Under the pieces are notes generated by a model. It was not told the origin of the DNA and made no database searches. It was given only the letters and a program-made list of their open reading frames with translations. Of a stretch of DNA of 64,000 bases, positions 55,460 to 64,000 are shown piece by piece; position 1 is the first letter of the stretch, and each line of letters begins with the position of its first letter. A program made the translations under genes and the position numbers. This DNA is from Pseudemcibacter aquimaris (GTDB taxonomy: Bacteria; Pseudomonadota; Alphaproteobacteria; Sphingomonadales; Emcibacteraceae), in assembly GCF_028869115.1 (NCBI RefSeq), contig NZ_CP079800.1, forward strand, positions 2,170,001 to 2,234,000. The letters run 5' to 3'.

Positions 55460-56240
55460 TATTTTTCCAGTCCGGTTTTCTTTTATCGAAAAATGCGGTT
55501 AACCCTTCTCTTGCCTCTGATGAAACGCGCGTTTTGGCAATCTGTTCGGCTGTATTCTCACGAAGGCCATCTGTGATTTCCCGCCCGCCAATTTGGCTAA
55601 CCAGATCTTTCGCGGATCTCATCGCCATTGGCGCATTATTTTTGATGTTATAGAAAAGTGTTTCCAGAAAACCATCAAGCGCATCTTCCGATGTTGTGAT
55701 TTCATGAACCAGGCCAATTTCTTTTGCTTTTTCAACACCGAAATTTTCGGCTGTTTGGAAATACCGTTTTGCCTGTCTTTCACCGATGGCCTTAATCACA
55801 AATGGTGAAATGGTTGCGGGGACCAATCCCAATTTTACTTCGGAAAATGAAAAACGACTACTTTCATCGGCAACAACGATATCAGAACAACTAATAAGCC
55901 CAAGCGCACCGCCCATATTAGCACCCTTGGTACAGGTAACCGTTAATTGCGGTAAATGATAAAGCGCGTTAAGCATGTCGCTTAACCGGTTTGCGTCATC
56001 CAGATTTTCACCATAACTGTAATCCGCTGCCTTCTTCATCCAGTTAAGGTCAGCGCCCGCGGAAAAGCTAACGCCATTACCGGAAAGCACCACCACTTTG
56101 CAATCATCGTCATTTTGTAATTTTTTGAAGGCGTCATAAAGATCACTGATCATTTCATCATTAAATGCATTGTGAACTTCCGGACGGTTTAAAGTAATAC
56201 GCGCAATACCATTTTCGTTTTTATCAAATAAAATTGTCAT
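55452..56240 (-). CDS. liuC: Enoyl-CoA hydratase, probable methylglutaconyl-CoA hydratase
   Basis: Hydrates 3-methylglutaconyl-CoA to HMG-CoA. It is a 262-residue crotonase-fold protein. The oxyanion-hole segments are FSAGADLNWMKKAA (about 59-72) and KGANMGGALGLISCSDI (about 104-120), and FSEVKLGLVPATISPFV follows; the FSEV-LGL-PA-I-P form is the one I associate with the methylglutaconyl-CoA hydratase branch. It starts 3 bp after liuB ends. Confidence 0.9.
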   Translation of the reverse strand: MTILFDKNENGIARITLNRPEVHNAFNDEMISDLYDAFKKLQNDDDCKVVVLSGNGVSFSAGADLNWMKKAADYSYGENLDDANRLSDMLNALYHLPQLTVTCTKGANMGGALGLISCSDIVVADESSRFSFSEVKLGLVPATISPFVIKAIGERQAKRYFQTAENFGVEKAKEIGLVHEITTSEDALDGFLETLFYNIKNNAPMAMRSAKDLVSQIGGREITDGLRENTAEQIAKTRVSSEAREGLTAFFDKRKPDWKNNV

Positions 56241-56243
56241 AAT

Positions 56244-57851
56244 TTACATCCTGAAAGTACCAAATTTTGTTTCGTTTATCGGGGCATTAAGGCTTGCAGA
56301 TAATGAAAGACCAAGAACACGTCTTGTATCCGCAGGATCAATCACACCATCATCCCAAAGTCTTGCTGATGAATAATATGGGTGACCTTGTTTTTCATAT
56401 TGATCAATGATCGGCTTTTTAAAATCGGCCTCTTCGCTATCCGACCAATTTTTGCCCGCGCGCTCCATACCATCTCGTTTCACTGTGGAAAGAACCCCGG
56501 CCGCTTGTTCACCGCCCATCACTGAAATACGGGCATTGGGCCACATCCATAAGAAACGCGGATCATATGCCCTGCCGCACATGCCATAATTACCCGCCCC
56601 AAATGAGCCACCGATGATCACTGTGAATTTCGGCACTTCAGCGCACGATACGGCGGTTACCATTTTGGCGCCATCCTTGGCGATGCCGCCCGTTTCATAT
56701 TTTTCACCAACCATAAACCCAGTGATGTTTTGCAAGAAAACAAGCGGGATTTTACGTGATGAGCATAGCTCAACAAAATGGGCACCTTTAAGTGCAGCTT
56801 CGGAAAAAAGAACACCATTATTCGCCACAATACCAACCGGCATGCCGTAAATGTGGGCAAAACCACAAACAAGGGTCGGGCCATAGCGTTTTTTAAATTC
56901 ATCAAATTCACTGCCATCAACGACCCGAGCGATTACCTCTCTCACGTCATATGGGATTTTAAGTTCCGACGGCACCACACCATAAATTTCATCAGGGTGA
57001 TACAGCGGTTCTTGTGGTTCACGCATCACAAGATCATGTGATTTCTGACGGTTCAGATTTGATACGATGGACCGCGTTAATTCAAGCGCGTGATTATCAT
57101 CATCGGCCAAATGATCCGCAACGCCGGAAACGCGCGTATGGATATCACCGCCGCCTAAATCTTCTGCGCTCACGACTTCGCCTGTTGCCGCTTTCACCAA
57201 TGGCGGTCCGGCAAGGAAAATGGTACCTTGCTCTTTTACAATCACATTTTCATCGCTCATCGCTGGAACATAGGCCCCACCCGCCGTGCATGATCCCATC
57301 ACGACAGCAATTTGCGGGATATTCTGTGACGACAATCTTGCCTGATTATAAAAAATGCGTCCGAAATGGTCACGGTCAGGAAAAACTTCATCTTGGTTAG
57401 GAAGGTTCGCGCCGCCGCTATCCACCAAATAAATACACGGTAGATTATTTTTCGCCGCGATTTCCTGCGCCCGCAAATGCTTTTTCACCGTTAATGGGAA
57501 ATAAGTCCCGCCCTTAACGGTGGCGTCATTACAAACAATCACACATTCAAGACCAGCGACACGGCCAATACCAGTGATAATCCCGGCGGCTGGCACATCA
57601 CTATCATAAACATCATAAGCAGCAAATTGAGAAAACTCGAGAAACGCACTACCCTTATCAAGCAGACGTCTGATCCGGTCACGTGGAAGCAATTTTCCAC
57701 GAGATACATGGCGTTCACGATATTTTTCCGCACCACCATTTTCAATCATAGCGATTTTTTCTTTAAGATCGCTGATTAATGTGTCCATGACTGATTTATT
57801 AGTTTGAAACTCTTCACTATGAACGTCAATATTACTTTTGATGGTTGCCAC
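56244..57851 (-). CDS. liuB: Methylcrotonyl-CoA carboxylase carboxyltransferase (beta) subunit
   Basis: Transfers the carboxyl group from biotin to 3-methylcrotonyl-CoA. The protein has 535 residues. The start is a GTG at 57851; it gives the N-terminus [14 protein letters not shown], which aligns with the usual SNID-SEEF opening of this subunit, so the rare start is credible. Carboxyltransferase motifs include [27 protein letters not shown] and [20 protein letters not shown]. It is the first gene of the liu operon and divergent from a secreted protein gene. Confidence 0.94.
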   Translation of the reverse strand: MATIKSNIDVHSEEFQTNKSVMDTLISDLKEKIAMIENGGAEKYRERHVSRGKLLPRDRIRRLLDKGSAFLEFSQFAAYDVYDSDVPAAGIITGIGRVAGLECVIVCNDATVKGGTYFPLTVKKHLRAQEIAAKNNLPCIYLVDSGGANLPNQDEVFPDRDHFGRIFYNQARLSSQNIPQIAVVMGSCTAGGAYVPAMSDENVIVKEQGTIFLAGPPLVKAATGEVVSAEDLGGGDIHTRVSGVADHLADDDNHALELTRSIVSNLNRQKSHDLVMREPQEPLYHPDEIYGVVPSELKIPYDVREVIARVVDGSEFDEFKKRYGPTLVCGFAHIYGMPVGIVANNGVLFSEAALKGAHFVELCSSRKIPLVFLQNITGFMVGEKYETGGIAKDGAKMVTAVSCAEVPKFTVIIGGSFGAGNYGMCGRAYDPRFLWMWPNARISVMGGEQAAGVLSTVKRDGMERAGKNWSDSEEADFKKPIIDQYEKQGHPYYSSARLWDDGVIDPADTRRVLGLSLSASLNAPINETKFGTFRM

Positions 57852-57932
57852 TTTTCTTCGCCCTTGATTGTTTAGGCTTAAAGAATAGCAAAAATTCGTA
57901 CATAGATAAAATTAATAAAATTTATATTATTT

Positions 57933-57947
57933 ATAGAAAATTTCTAT
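57933..57947. promoter_or_regulatory. 15-bp palindrome in front of the liu operon
   Basis: ATAGAAA-A-TTTCTAT, perfect 7-bp arms around one base, about 85 bp upstream of the liuB GTG and about 95 bp upstream of the divergent gene at 58040. A second, wider inverted repeat ACATAGA/TCTATGT (57900-57906, 57943-57949) overlaps it. A repressor site is plausible; the protein is unknown. Confidence 0.35.
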
Positions 57948-58039
57948 GTTAGTATTTTCAAAACAATCGGGTTTTCAAAAGTAAGCAGTTATTGTATTGT
58001 ATATTTTATACAAGACTTAAATCAGGGGAACTTCTGGTC

Positions 58040-58969
58040 ATGAAAAAAACATCTAAATCCAAATTTTTAACAAGCACAGTTGCTTTATCTGCCATCCTTT
58101 TGGGAATGACAGTTAACATATCAGCGCAAGAACCGGCATGGAAAAACCTGCCGCCATCAAAACAGCATAGCCCGGGTCATGTTGAAATTCCGGCAAAGTT
58201 ACAAACGCCATCCCGTGATATCAACATGGTGATTATTGTTAAATCAGAAACCTATAATCAAAAGCATAACGGTGAAATGGTATATGGTGGCTATCACCGT
58301 TATGGTGAAATTTTCTCACTTCCGATCAGCAACCTTGAAAGCGCGACTTTCAAACGGGTTGGCGACGAAAGACCGGCTGATGAACAATTTACAATGTACC
58401 CCGATTACCGTTCAAATTTCTTTCATGGTGGACGTTATGCCGATTTTGATGAAATGGAACAAAAAGAACCCGGCGAAGAATATCAATTTGATATCAAACA
58501 CTCTGATGGCAGGACAACAAGTCAAATGGTTCCGATCCCGTCAGGTGAACGCCCCGGCCCTGTAAAGTTATCTATTTATCAGGAAGATAAAGAAATCGGT
58601 TACACTGATATCGATTATACAAAAGACCTTATTGTCCGTTGGGACGGTTTTAACGGTGAAAAAGACCCCAATGGCATTATGGATGATTATGTGACCATTC
58701 AGCTTGATAAATGTCATGACAATGGAAAGCGCATTTACACATCCGGCGTTGCCACGTTAAATGCAACATACCTCACGTTTGAAGCTGGTGAGGCCGTTAT
58801 CCCAGCCGAAACAATGGAAAAAGGATATTGGTATAAAATGTCCGGCAAGTTCGCGAATGTTACGCATACATCACTGATTGACAATGCACCAGCCGTCGCA
58901 TCATGGATGAGCTACATTAACCTTGAGGTCGCAACAAATGGTGCCGCAAGCATGAGCACTTGCGAATAA
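58040..58969 (+). CDS. Secreted protein of unknown function
   Basis: Not recognised. From the ATG at 58040, chosen because AGGGGAA precedes it and a signal peptide follows, it is 309 residues with cleavage expected near ISAQ (about residue 30). The mature part is rich in charged and aromatic residues and short beta-like strands, for example INMVIIVKSETY and KDLIVRWDGFNGEKDPNG, which suggests a beta-sandwich with a possible calcium-type acidic loop near DPNGIMDD. Only two cysteines are in the mature chain (in QLDKCHDN and at the C-terminal STCE), so a disulfide is possible. No neighbour points to its role. Confidence 0.7.
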   Translation: MKKTSKSKFLTSTVALSAILLGMTVNISAQEPAWKNLPPSKQHSPGHVEIPAKLQTPSRDINMVIIVKSETYNQKHNGEMVYGGYHRYGEIFSLPISNLESATFKRVGDERPADEQFTMYPDYRSNFFHGGRYADFDEMEQKEPGEEYQFDIKHSDGRTTSQMVPIPSGERPGPVKLSIYQEDKEIGYTDIDYTKDLIVRWDGFNGEKDPNGIMDDYVTIQLDKCHDNGKRIYTSGVATLNATYLTFEAGEAVIPAETMEKGYWYKMSGKFANVTHTSLIDNAPAVASWMSYINLEVATNGAASMSTCE

Positions 58970-58992
58970 ACCAAACGATTTAAAAGAAATAT

Positions 58993-60261
58993 TTATCTGG
59001 TTGCCGGAATATTTTTCGGCTTATCGCGCGGAACACTCGTACGTGACCAACCAGGTGAATTTTTTGACTTTACTGGCGCAGCCTTTGCAATTTGCCTTGG
59101 CTGTGCTTTTGGCTTTGCCTTTGCTTTTGCTTCGGGTTTATAGACCTCTTGCCAAAACTCAGCATTTAAATCACTGCCCATACGTGTTTCCGCATTCAGC
59201 AGGATCACAAGCGCAAGATCTTTTTCCTTGGAATATGCGATTTCCGAACGAAAACCGGCAACCGAACCACCATGATAAACAAGGTCCGTTTCTTCTGCCC
59301 CGCCCTTAAGGTCATATAAACGCCAGCCATAACCATAATGCGCGTTTTTAAGTGCTGAACGCCAGTTGCGTTTACGCATTTCTTTACGGGTACGAACGCG
59401 TTTCGTTGTCACTGTATCAATCACACCTTGGGAATAGCTTTCCGGATAATAGCCCATTTGTGCCTTAACCCATTTAGTCATATCAGCGATACTGGCATTT
59501 ACACCCGCCGCAGGCAGGATGTTATAATAACTTGGTTTAACCTTTGTTTTAACCCAGCCTTTACGTGTTAGTAAATGTGGCTCTGCACGGTTATCCGTTT
59601 CAAGGAACGATTCATATCCAAGTGATGAATGTTCCATTTCAAGCGGATCAAAAATCTTACGATGCATGTTATCTGTGTAACTTGCGTTGGTGGATTGCTC
59701 GATCACAGGTTCAATCAAACTATAAAGTACATTTTGATAACCGTAGCATTGGCCAAGCTTACACATTGGATCAATTTCGCTGAATTTATCAATGATACGC
59801 GGCATATCATAATTTGCCTCAATCAAATTATCATAGGCATTATGAACAAGGCTCGAGCTTTGCGAAAGTATGTGATTAACCGTTAAGTTATCTGAATAAC
59901 TTTTGGTTTTAAAACGAAATTCCGGGACATAGTCAACAATTTTATCATCCCAGCTAAATTCATTATCTTCGACCAGCTGCGCGGTTAGCCCCGCGGCAAA
60001 TGTTTTTGAAACACTGGCAAGGCGGAAAACAGTATCAGGCGTTACTTTTTTATTACTACCAAGTGCGCGAACACCATGCCCTTCCATGGCGATAATTTCA
60101 CCATTATGAATAATGGCATACGCACCGCCAGGCACTTTGTTTTCTTTAAGCTTGGCTTTAAAATCTTTTTTGAAATTGGTGACAACATCACTAACCGATG
60201 CAGCATGCGACGCTGAAACCACCGAAAATAAAATCAAAGTAATAAATTTTAATAGTCGCAT
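58993..60261 (-). CDS. Secreted serine hydrolase of the beta-lactamase/class C family
   Basis: A 422-residue exported protein with a signal peptide ending SASHA (about residue 20). The active-site set of the class C beta-lactamase and esterase family is complete: Ser83-x-x-Lys86 in LASVSKTF, Tyr175-x-Asn in GYQN, and HGGSVAGF in place of the KTG box. It may be a D,D-peptidase, esterase or beta-lactamase-like enzyme. The last 50 residues are an unusual tail rich in Ala, Lys and Pro (KAKAKPKAQP), unlike the catalytic domain and likely disordered and positively charged, perhaps for wall binding. Confidence 0.85.
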   Translation of the reverse strand: MRLLKFITLILFSVVSASHAASVSDVVTNFKKDFKAKLKENKVPGGAYAIIHNGEIIAMEGHGVRALGSNKKVTPDTVFRLASVSKTFAAGLTAQLVEDNEFSWDDKIVDYVPEFRFKTKSYSDNLTVNHILSQSSSLVHNAYDNLIEANYDMPRIIDKFSEIDPMCKLGQCYGYQNVLYSLIEPVIEQSTNASYTDNMHRKIFDPLEMEHSSLGYESFLETDNRAEPHLLTRKGWVKTKVKPSYYNILPAAGVNASIADMTKWVKAQMGYYPESYSQGVIDTVTTKRVRTRKEMRKRNWRSALKNAHYGYGWRLYDLKGGAEETDLVYHGGSVAGFRSEIAYSKEKDLALVILLNAETRMGSDLNAEFWQEVYKPEAKAKAKPKAQPRQIAKAAPVKSKNSPGWSRTSVPRDKPKNIPATR

Positions 60262-60308
60262 TTAAAATCCGTAAATTGCAATATTACAAACAAACTAGCA
60301 AAAAATAG

Positions 60309-60677
60309 TTAATCTTTAAATAAACTATGAATTTTTTGGTAACTGTATAATAAGTAAGTAAAAAATGGAACCAAAACTGCCACTAAAACTGGACCATATG
60401 AAACTTTCGCCAATGAAGGTGAATTAAAAATGGCTAGGAAAGCACAAAAATCACCAAGGCAGAATATCCAGAACAAAATAATTTTTGCCCATTTTTTCCC
60501 CTTAGTGCTGTAATACACTAAATTCCCAAAAAACACACCTATCATAAGTATTTGAGTAGGAATAATAAAATGCGGAGGAGTTGAAAAAGCGCTATTATAA
60601 ACCGTACCTGCTAAAGCAATTAAAATCACTATGCATGCAAAAAACTCAAGCGATTTTTCCTTAATTTTATCCATCAT
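60309..60677 (-). CDS. Small four-helix membrane protein, unknown
   Basis: A 122-residue hydrophobic protein with four predicted membrane helices and a lysine-rich C-terminus. I recognise no family. GGGAGC precedes two adjacent ATGs (60677 and 60674), and the second is better spaced. Coding is supported by the ribosome-binding site and by the regular hydrophobic pattern, but not by homology I can name. It is flanked by the serine hydrolase (same strand, 47 bp downstream) and a divergent LysR gene. Confidence 0.55.
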   Translation of the reverse strand: MMDKIKEKSLEFFACIVILIALAGTVYNSAFSTPPHFIIPTQILMIGVFFGNLVYYSTKGKKWAKIILFWIFCLGDFCAFLAIFNSPSLAKVSYGPVLVAVLVPFFTYLLYSYQKIHSLFKD

Positions 60678-60788
60678 TTGCTCCCTATATTTTATTTTTG
60701 CGGTAGCTTAAACCAAAAGAATGAATTTTACAAACCCCTTTATCATAGATATTATCTATTAATTACAAAACTTTAAAAGATATATTTT

Positions 60789-61676
60789 ATGATTGAAAAT
60801 TATCAACTTCGTTATTTTTTGGCCGTTGTCGAAACCGGAAGTTTCACAAAAGCCGCCAAAAGAGTATTTGTCACCCAACCCACATTATCTGCCGGCATTA
60901 AAAAACTTGAAGAGGATCTTGGGAAAAAATTATTCAACCGAACATCCAAACGTGTTTTCTTAACCGAAAGTGGGACGCGGTTCGTTCCGCACGCAAAATC
61001 CATCCTTTATCAATTAAATTTGGCTGAAGCCGATATCAAATCCACCGGCCATTCGAACGTCTTAAAACTTGGTATTTTATCGACTATTCCAATCAATATC
61101 GTCAGCACTATTCTTTCTGCATTTGAACGCGAAGACGGCAAAGTCGTCATCGAACTGTTTGAAGGGACAGAACAGGAAATTCAAAACCGCCTTGAAGAAG
61201 GGCAAATTGATATTGCCATGACAATTTTAAGACCAACGCAAAATCAGGAAAAAATCCCGCTTTATAAAGAGGGATACTCAATAGCCCTTCCCAAACATCA
61301 CCCGCTTGCAAAGCAAGAAACCATCCACCCAGAGGACTTCGCAGGTGAACCGACAATCGTCAGATCAAGATGCGAAATATTAAGTGAAACAAGTCGTTTT
61401 TTCACAGATAACAACGTAAGACCCCGCCTTGTTTATAATACCACACAGGATGAACGGGCCATTGCCATGGTCGCTGCTGGTGTGGGATTTACCACAATGC
61501 CGGATCATTATGAACATGATGGCGTTCGCCGCGTCAAAATGATTGGTTATGATTTCAAGCGGGAAATTGGATTTGTAAAAACATCCTATAACTTAAGTGA
61601 TGAAAGTGAAGCGCTCTTGAAACAATTCACCGATTTTACTAAAACGCATTTACCCGAAATTACTTACGAAAGCTGA
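60789..61676 (+). CDS. LysR-family transcriptional regulator
   Basis: A 295-residue regulator. The N-terminal helix-turn-helix is clear: LRYFLAVVETGSFTKAA, TQPTLSAGIKKLEEDLG and LFNRTSKRVFLTESG within residues 7-65. The rest is a periplasmic-binding-protein-like effector domain. The wording of the DNA-binding part is near the CbbR/CysB-like general type and does not fix a ligand. An AEC transporter gene starts 7 bp after the stop, so the two form an operon and the transporter's cargo may be the inducer. Confidence 0.9.
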   Translation: MIENYQLRYFLAVVETGSFTKAAKRVFVTQPTLSAGIKKLEEDLGKKLFNRTSKRVFLTESGTRFVPHAKSILYQLNLAEADIKSTGHSNVLKLGILSTIPINIVSTILSAFEREDGKVVIELFEGTEQEIQNRLEEGQIDIAMTILRPTQNQEKIPLYKEGYSIALPKHHPLAKQETIHPEDFAGEPTIVRSRCEILSETSRFFTDNNVRPRLVYNTTQDERAIAMVAAGVGFTTMPDHYEHDGVRRVKMIGYDFKREIGFVKTSYNLSDESEALLKQFTDFTKTHLPEITYES

Positions 61677-61682
61677 TCATAT

Positions 61683-62558
61683 ATGTTTGCTGAACTTTTT
61701 AATGTTGTTTCACCAGTACTGCTTATTTCATTGATCGGTTTTATCTGGGTAAAAAAGGAATATGAATTTCCAACCGATTTCATCACCCGCATTAATATGA
61801 ATTTAGGTGCGCCGTGTCTTGTCTTTATCGGACTGCTTGGTCTGCGTGATGATATTTCCGCGATGACAACATTTATGTTTGCTTCACTGGTGGCGATTGT
61901 GATCTTGCTTGTTGCATCCGCAATTTTTGTTTATATGGCCGGGCTTCCGAAACGGGGATACATCATTGCCCTTTCGTCATCAAATTGTGGCAACATGGGT
62001 ATTCCTTTATGTCTGTTTGCCTTTGGCAATATCGGCATGTCATATGCTATTGCCTTTTATGTGGTCGGTTCCATTTTCCAATATACAGTGTCTCTGCTGA
62101 TATCTCATGGGAATATGAAAATCCATGAACTATTAAGGCTTTCAATATTATGGGGTATTGTCGCAGCTGCCTATTTCATCATGACGGGAACTGAACCACC
62201 CATTTGGCTTATGAATACAACAGAACTGCTAGCCGGAATTATGATCCCGCTGATGCTTCTTGCGCTTGGAGCATCACTTGCGCGACTTCAAATCATTAAA
62301 CTTGGCAAAATTGCAACAATCGGCGCCATAAAAATGGCCGTCGGAATTGGTATCGGTATCGTGGTTGCGAACTGGTTCGGATATACTGGTGTGGACAGGA
62401 ACGTTTTGATCTTACAAATGTCAATGCCGGTCGCGGTATTCAGTTATTTGCTCGCCGCCCGCTACAACAGAAACCCAGACGAGGTCGCGAGCCTGATCTT
62501 CACAACCACGCTCATGAGTTTCGCACTTGTTCCGTTAATGCTGCTGTTTTTGTTTTAA
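61683..62558 (+). CDS. AEC (auxin efflux carrier) family transporter
   Basis: A 291-residue inner-membrane protein with about ten helices. LNMNLGAPCLVF-like text (INMNLGAPCLVFIGL), SSSNCGNMGIPLCLFAFG and PLMLLALGASLARL are AEC family marks. Bacterial AEC proteins carry organic acids such as malate or malonate, or amino acid derivatives. It is co-transcribed with the LysR regulator. Its stop and the bolA stop share the palindrome TTAA at 62555-62558. Confidence 0.88.
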   Translation: MFAELFNVVSPVLLISLIGFIWVKKEYEFPTDFITRINMNLGAPCLVFIGLLGLRDDISAMTTFMFASLVAIVILLVASAIFVYMAGLPKRGYIIALSSSNCGNMGIPLCLFAFGNIGMSYAIAFYVVGSIFQYTVSLLISHGNMKIHELLRLSILWGIVAAAYFIMTGTEPPIWLMNTTELLAGIMIPLMLLALGASLARLQIIKLGKIATIGAIKMAVGIGIGIVVANWFGYTGVDRNVLILQMSMPVAVFSYLLAARYNRNPDEVASLIFTTTLMSFALVPLMLLFLF

Positions 62559-62821
62559 TCTTCTGTGCCTTTTACATCCAACGATAATGCATGGATGGGG
62601 CCAGCGAGTTCATCAGCAAGTACTTTATAAATCATACGTTGACGATTAACGCGTGACTGGCCGTTTAGGGCACTTGCCGTCATGTTGATATGGAAATGGG
62701 TTTCACCTTCCGGTCTGGCACCGGCATGACCAGCATGTTTATGGGATTCATCGATGACTTCTAATTGCTCAGGTTTGATCTGATCATTGATTTTTGCCTC
62801 AATGGTTTCCTTTACTGACAT
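62555..62821 (-). CDS. bolA: BolA family protein
   Basis: An 88-residue BolA-fold protein. The core THFHINMTASALNGQSRVNR and the helix QRMIYKVLADEL are typical, with the conserved histidine in FHI. BolA proteins pair with monothiol glutaredoxins and carry or sense Fe-S clusters. The neighbouring J-domain and cobS genes make a familiar alphaproteobacterial trio. AAAGGG precedes the ATG. Confidence 0.92.
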   Translation of the reverse strand: MSVKETIEAKINDQIKPEQLEVIDESHKHAGHAGARPEGETHFHINMTASALNGQSRVNRQRMIYKVLADELAGPIHALSLDVKGTED

Positions 62822-62904
62822 ATCTAACCCTTTCTTTTATCTTTAAAATATGCTTATTAATGCTATAGTCAATCATCAATGAAATAACAACATCAAAGCA
62901 ACAT

Positions 62905-63399
62905 ATGCAACAGAAAGCACATATACGCGACTGCGAATGGCATCGATGTCCGAAAGAAGGCCGCTATAGAATACAGGCCTCTTCAGATATGAATGACATT
63001 CACTGGTTCTGTGCGCTTCATGCACGAACCTTTGATTTAAGTGTTGTTTCATCTGGTCCTTTCTTTGGCTCAGCGGGCCCAAACTGGACGCAAGAACAAA
63101 AAGCAAAAAGCAAAACTTATCAGAATTATTCCAAGCCGTACCCGGACATAAATAAATCCGTTCGTATGAAGCATGCCACTGGTGAAAAGCTGATTGAATA
63201 CACCCGCGAAGATATCGCAAATCTAAAAGTTTTGGGCCTTGATACAGGTGCAAATCTGGATGAAATAAAAAAAGCATATAAAACACTTGTAAAACATTGC
63301 CATCCAGACCAAAATCCCGATCTTGAACATGGTACATATATATTTACCAAAGTGACAGAGGCCTATAACGCCTTGAAAGAAAAAGATTTTAACAAATAA
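62905..63399 (+). CDS. J-domain protein with N-terminal putative zinc site, second paralog
   Basis: A 164-residue relative of the protein at 45042. The N-terminus has CEWHRC and, exactly 20 residues later, CALH, giving the same CX4CX20CX2H pattern. The C-terminal J-domain carries DEIKKAYKTLVKHCHPDQN with the HPD intact. It lies between bolA and cobS, an arrangement seen in other alphaproteobacteria, and only 21 bp before cobS, so it is probably co-transcribed. It may serve DnaK on a specific client. Confidence 0.88.
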   Translation: MQQKAHIRDCEWHRCPKEGRYRIQASSDMNDIHWFCALHARTFDLSVVSSGPFFGSAGPNWTQEQKAKSKTYQNYSKPYPDINKSVRMKHATGEKLIEYTREDIANLKVLGLDTGANLDEIKKAYKTLVKHCHPDQNPDLEHGTYIFTKVTEAYNALKEKDFNK

Positions 63400-63420
63400 A
63401 ATTCAAGTGGATCTTATAAA

Positions 63421-64000
63421 ATGACTACGACAAAGGGTGCAGAATCCGGCACACCAGATATGAAGCTGAATGTTAGACAAGTTTTCGGCATTGATTCTGA
63501 TATGGAAGTCACTGCTTTTGCAGAGCCAAATGAACATGTTCCGGAAATTGATAAAAACTACCTTTTTGATCATGATACAACGCTCGCTATTCTTGCTGGT
63601 TTTCAACATAACCGCCGCGTGATGGTACAAGGTTATCATGGTACCGGTAAATCCACACACATTGAACAGGTTGCAGCACGTCTTAACTGGCCTTGTTTGC
63701 GTATTAACCTCGACAGTCACGTCAGCCGTATTGATCTTATTGGTAAGGATGCCATTACCCTTAAAGACGGGGTACAAGTCACAGAATTTAAAGAAGGTAT
63801 TCTGCCGTGGGCCTTACAAAATCCAACCGCACTTGTATTCGATGAATATGATGCGGGTCGTCCAGATGTGATGTTTGTAATCCAGCGCGTGCTTGAAGTC
63901 GCAGGTAAGCTTACACTGCTTGACCAGAATAAAGTGATCCGCCCACATGAGGCATTCAGATTATTCGCCACAACCAATACAATTGGTCTTGGTGATACAT
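63421..64000 (+). CDS. cobS: Cobaltochelatase subunit CobS, N-terminal part (cut by window end)
   Basis: The frame stays open from the ATG at 63421 to the window edge, giving 193 residues. It is an AAA+ MoxR-like ATPase: Walker A QGYHGTGKST (about 70-79), INLDSHVSRIDLIGKDA, Walker B VFDEYDAGRPDV and the sensor-1 region FATTNTIGLG. CobS with CobT drives cobalt insertion by CobN in aerobic cobalamin synthesis. cobT is expected just outside. The opening MKLNVRQVFGIDSDMEV matches the usual CobS N-terminal region. Confidence 0.93.
   Translation, partial: MTTTKGAESGTPDMKLNVRQVFGIDSDMEVTAFAEPNEHVPEIDKNYLFDHDTTLAILAGFQHNRRVMVQGYHGTGKSTHIEQVAARLNWPCLRINLDSHVSRIDLIGKDAITLKDGVQVTEFKEGILPWALQNPTALVFDEYDAGRPDVMFVIQRVLEVAGKLTLLDQNKVIRPHEAFRLFATTNTIGLGDT

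Overview
The window reads as a chromosomal segment of an AT-rich alphaproteobacterium. The best evidence is gene order that I know from that class: pckA divergent from chvI-chvG-hprK-rapZ-EIIA(Man)-HPr; ahcY followed by divL-tsaE-amgK/murU-addB-addA-trxA; and bolA, a J-domain gene and cobS together. The short HPr kinase and the DivL protein with tyrosine at the phospho-acceptor site are also alphaproteobacterial hallmarks. A free-living, probably marine, respiratory heterotroph related to orders such as Kordiimonadales or Emcibacterales would fit, but that placement is inference. I saw no tRNA, rRNA, insertion sequence, prophage or CRISPR array.

Layout: 1-3839 holds the end of an ABC-2 exporter permease, then argD-argF-hslO. 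3849-6155 (minus) has a degenerate ferric-reductase-like membrane protein and an amidase. 6324-10996 has a secreted phosphodiesterase-like enzyme convergent with a TonB-dependent receptor, then a reaction-centre-type dihaem cytochrome. 11077-15543 (minus) is ilvC, ilvN, ilvB and miaA. 15622-23218 (plus) runs serB, a secreted sorbosone/PQQ-type dehydrogenase, a small beta-barrel protein and four consecutive paralogous PLP aminotransferases, each with a twin-arginine signal. 23294-36169 (minus) is trxA, addA, addB, an AmgK-MurU fusion, tsaE, divL and ahcY. A flavin monoamine oxidase (36356-37948) lies between ahcY and the regulatory PTS/ChvGI block (38026-42454). pckA diverges from that block.

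44371-51079 is mixed housekeeping: GNAT, J-domain protein, CYTH protein, class V aminotransferase, DUF3137/LemA, AsmA-like protein, AI-2E transporter and ArsR regulator. 51434-57851 (minus) is a complete leucine/isovalerate catabolic operon (liuB-liuC-liuD-mvaB-ivd). 58040-64000 has an unrecognised secreted protein, a serine hydrolase, a small membrane protein, LysR with an AEC transporter, bolA, a second J-domain protein and the start of cobS.

The most unusual element is the exported aminotransferase array at 18531-23218. It sits directly behind two other exported proteins, so 16525-23218 looks like a block dedicated to the cell envelope. Other points worth attention are the AmgK-MurU fusion, a Pho-box-like 11-bp direct repeat in the chvI-pckA intergenic region with a hairpin in front of the pckA start, direct repeats in front of the ArsR gene, and two J-domain proteins with the same CX4CX20CX2H putative zinc site.
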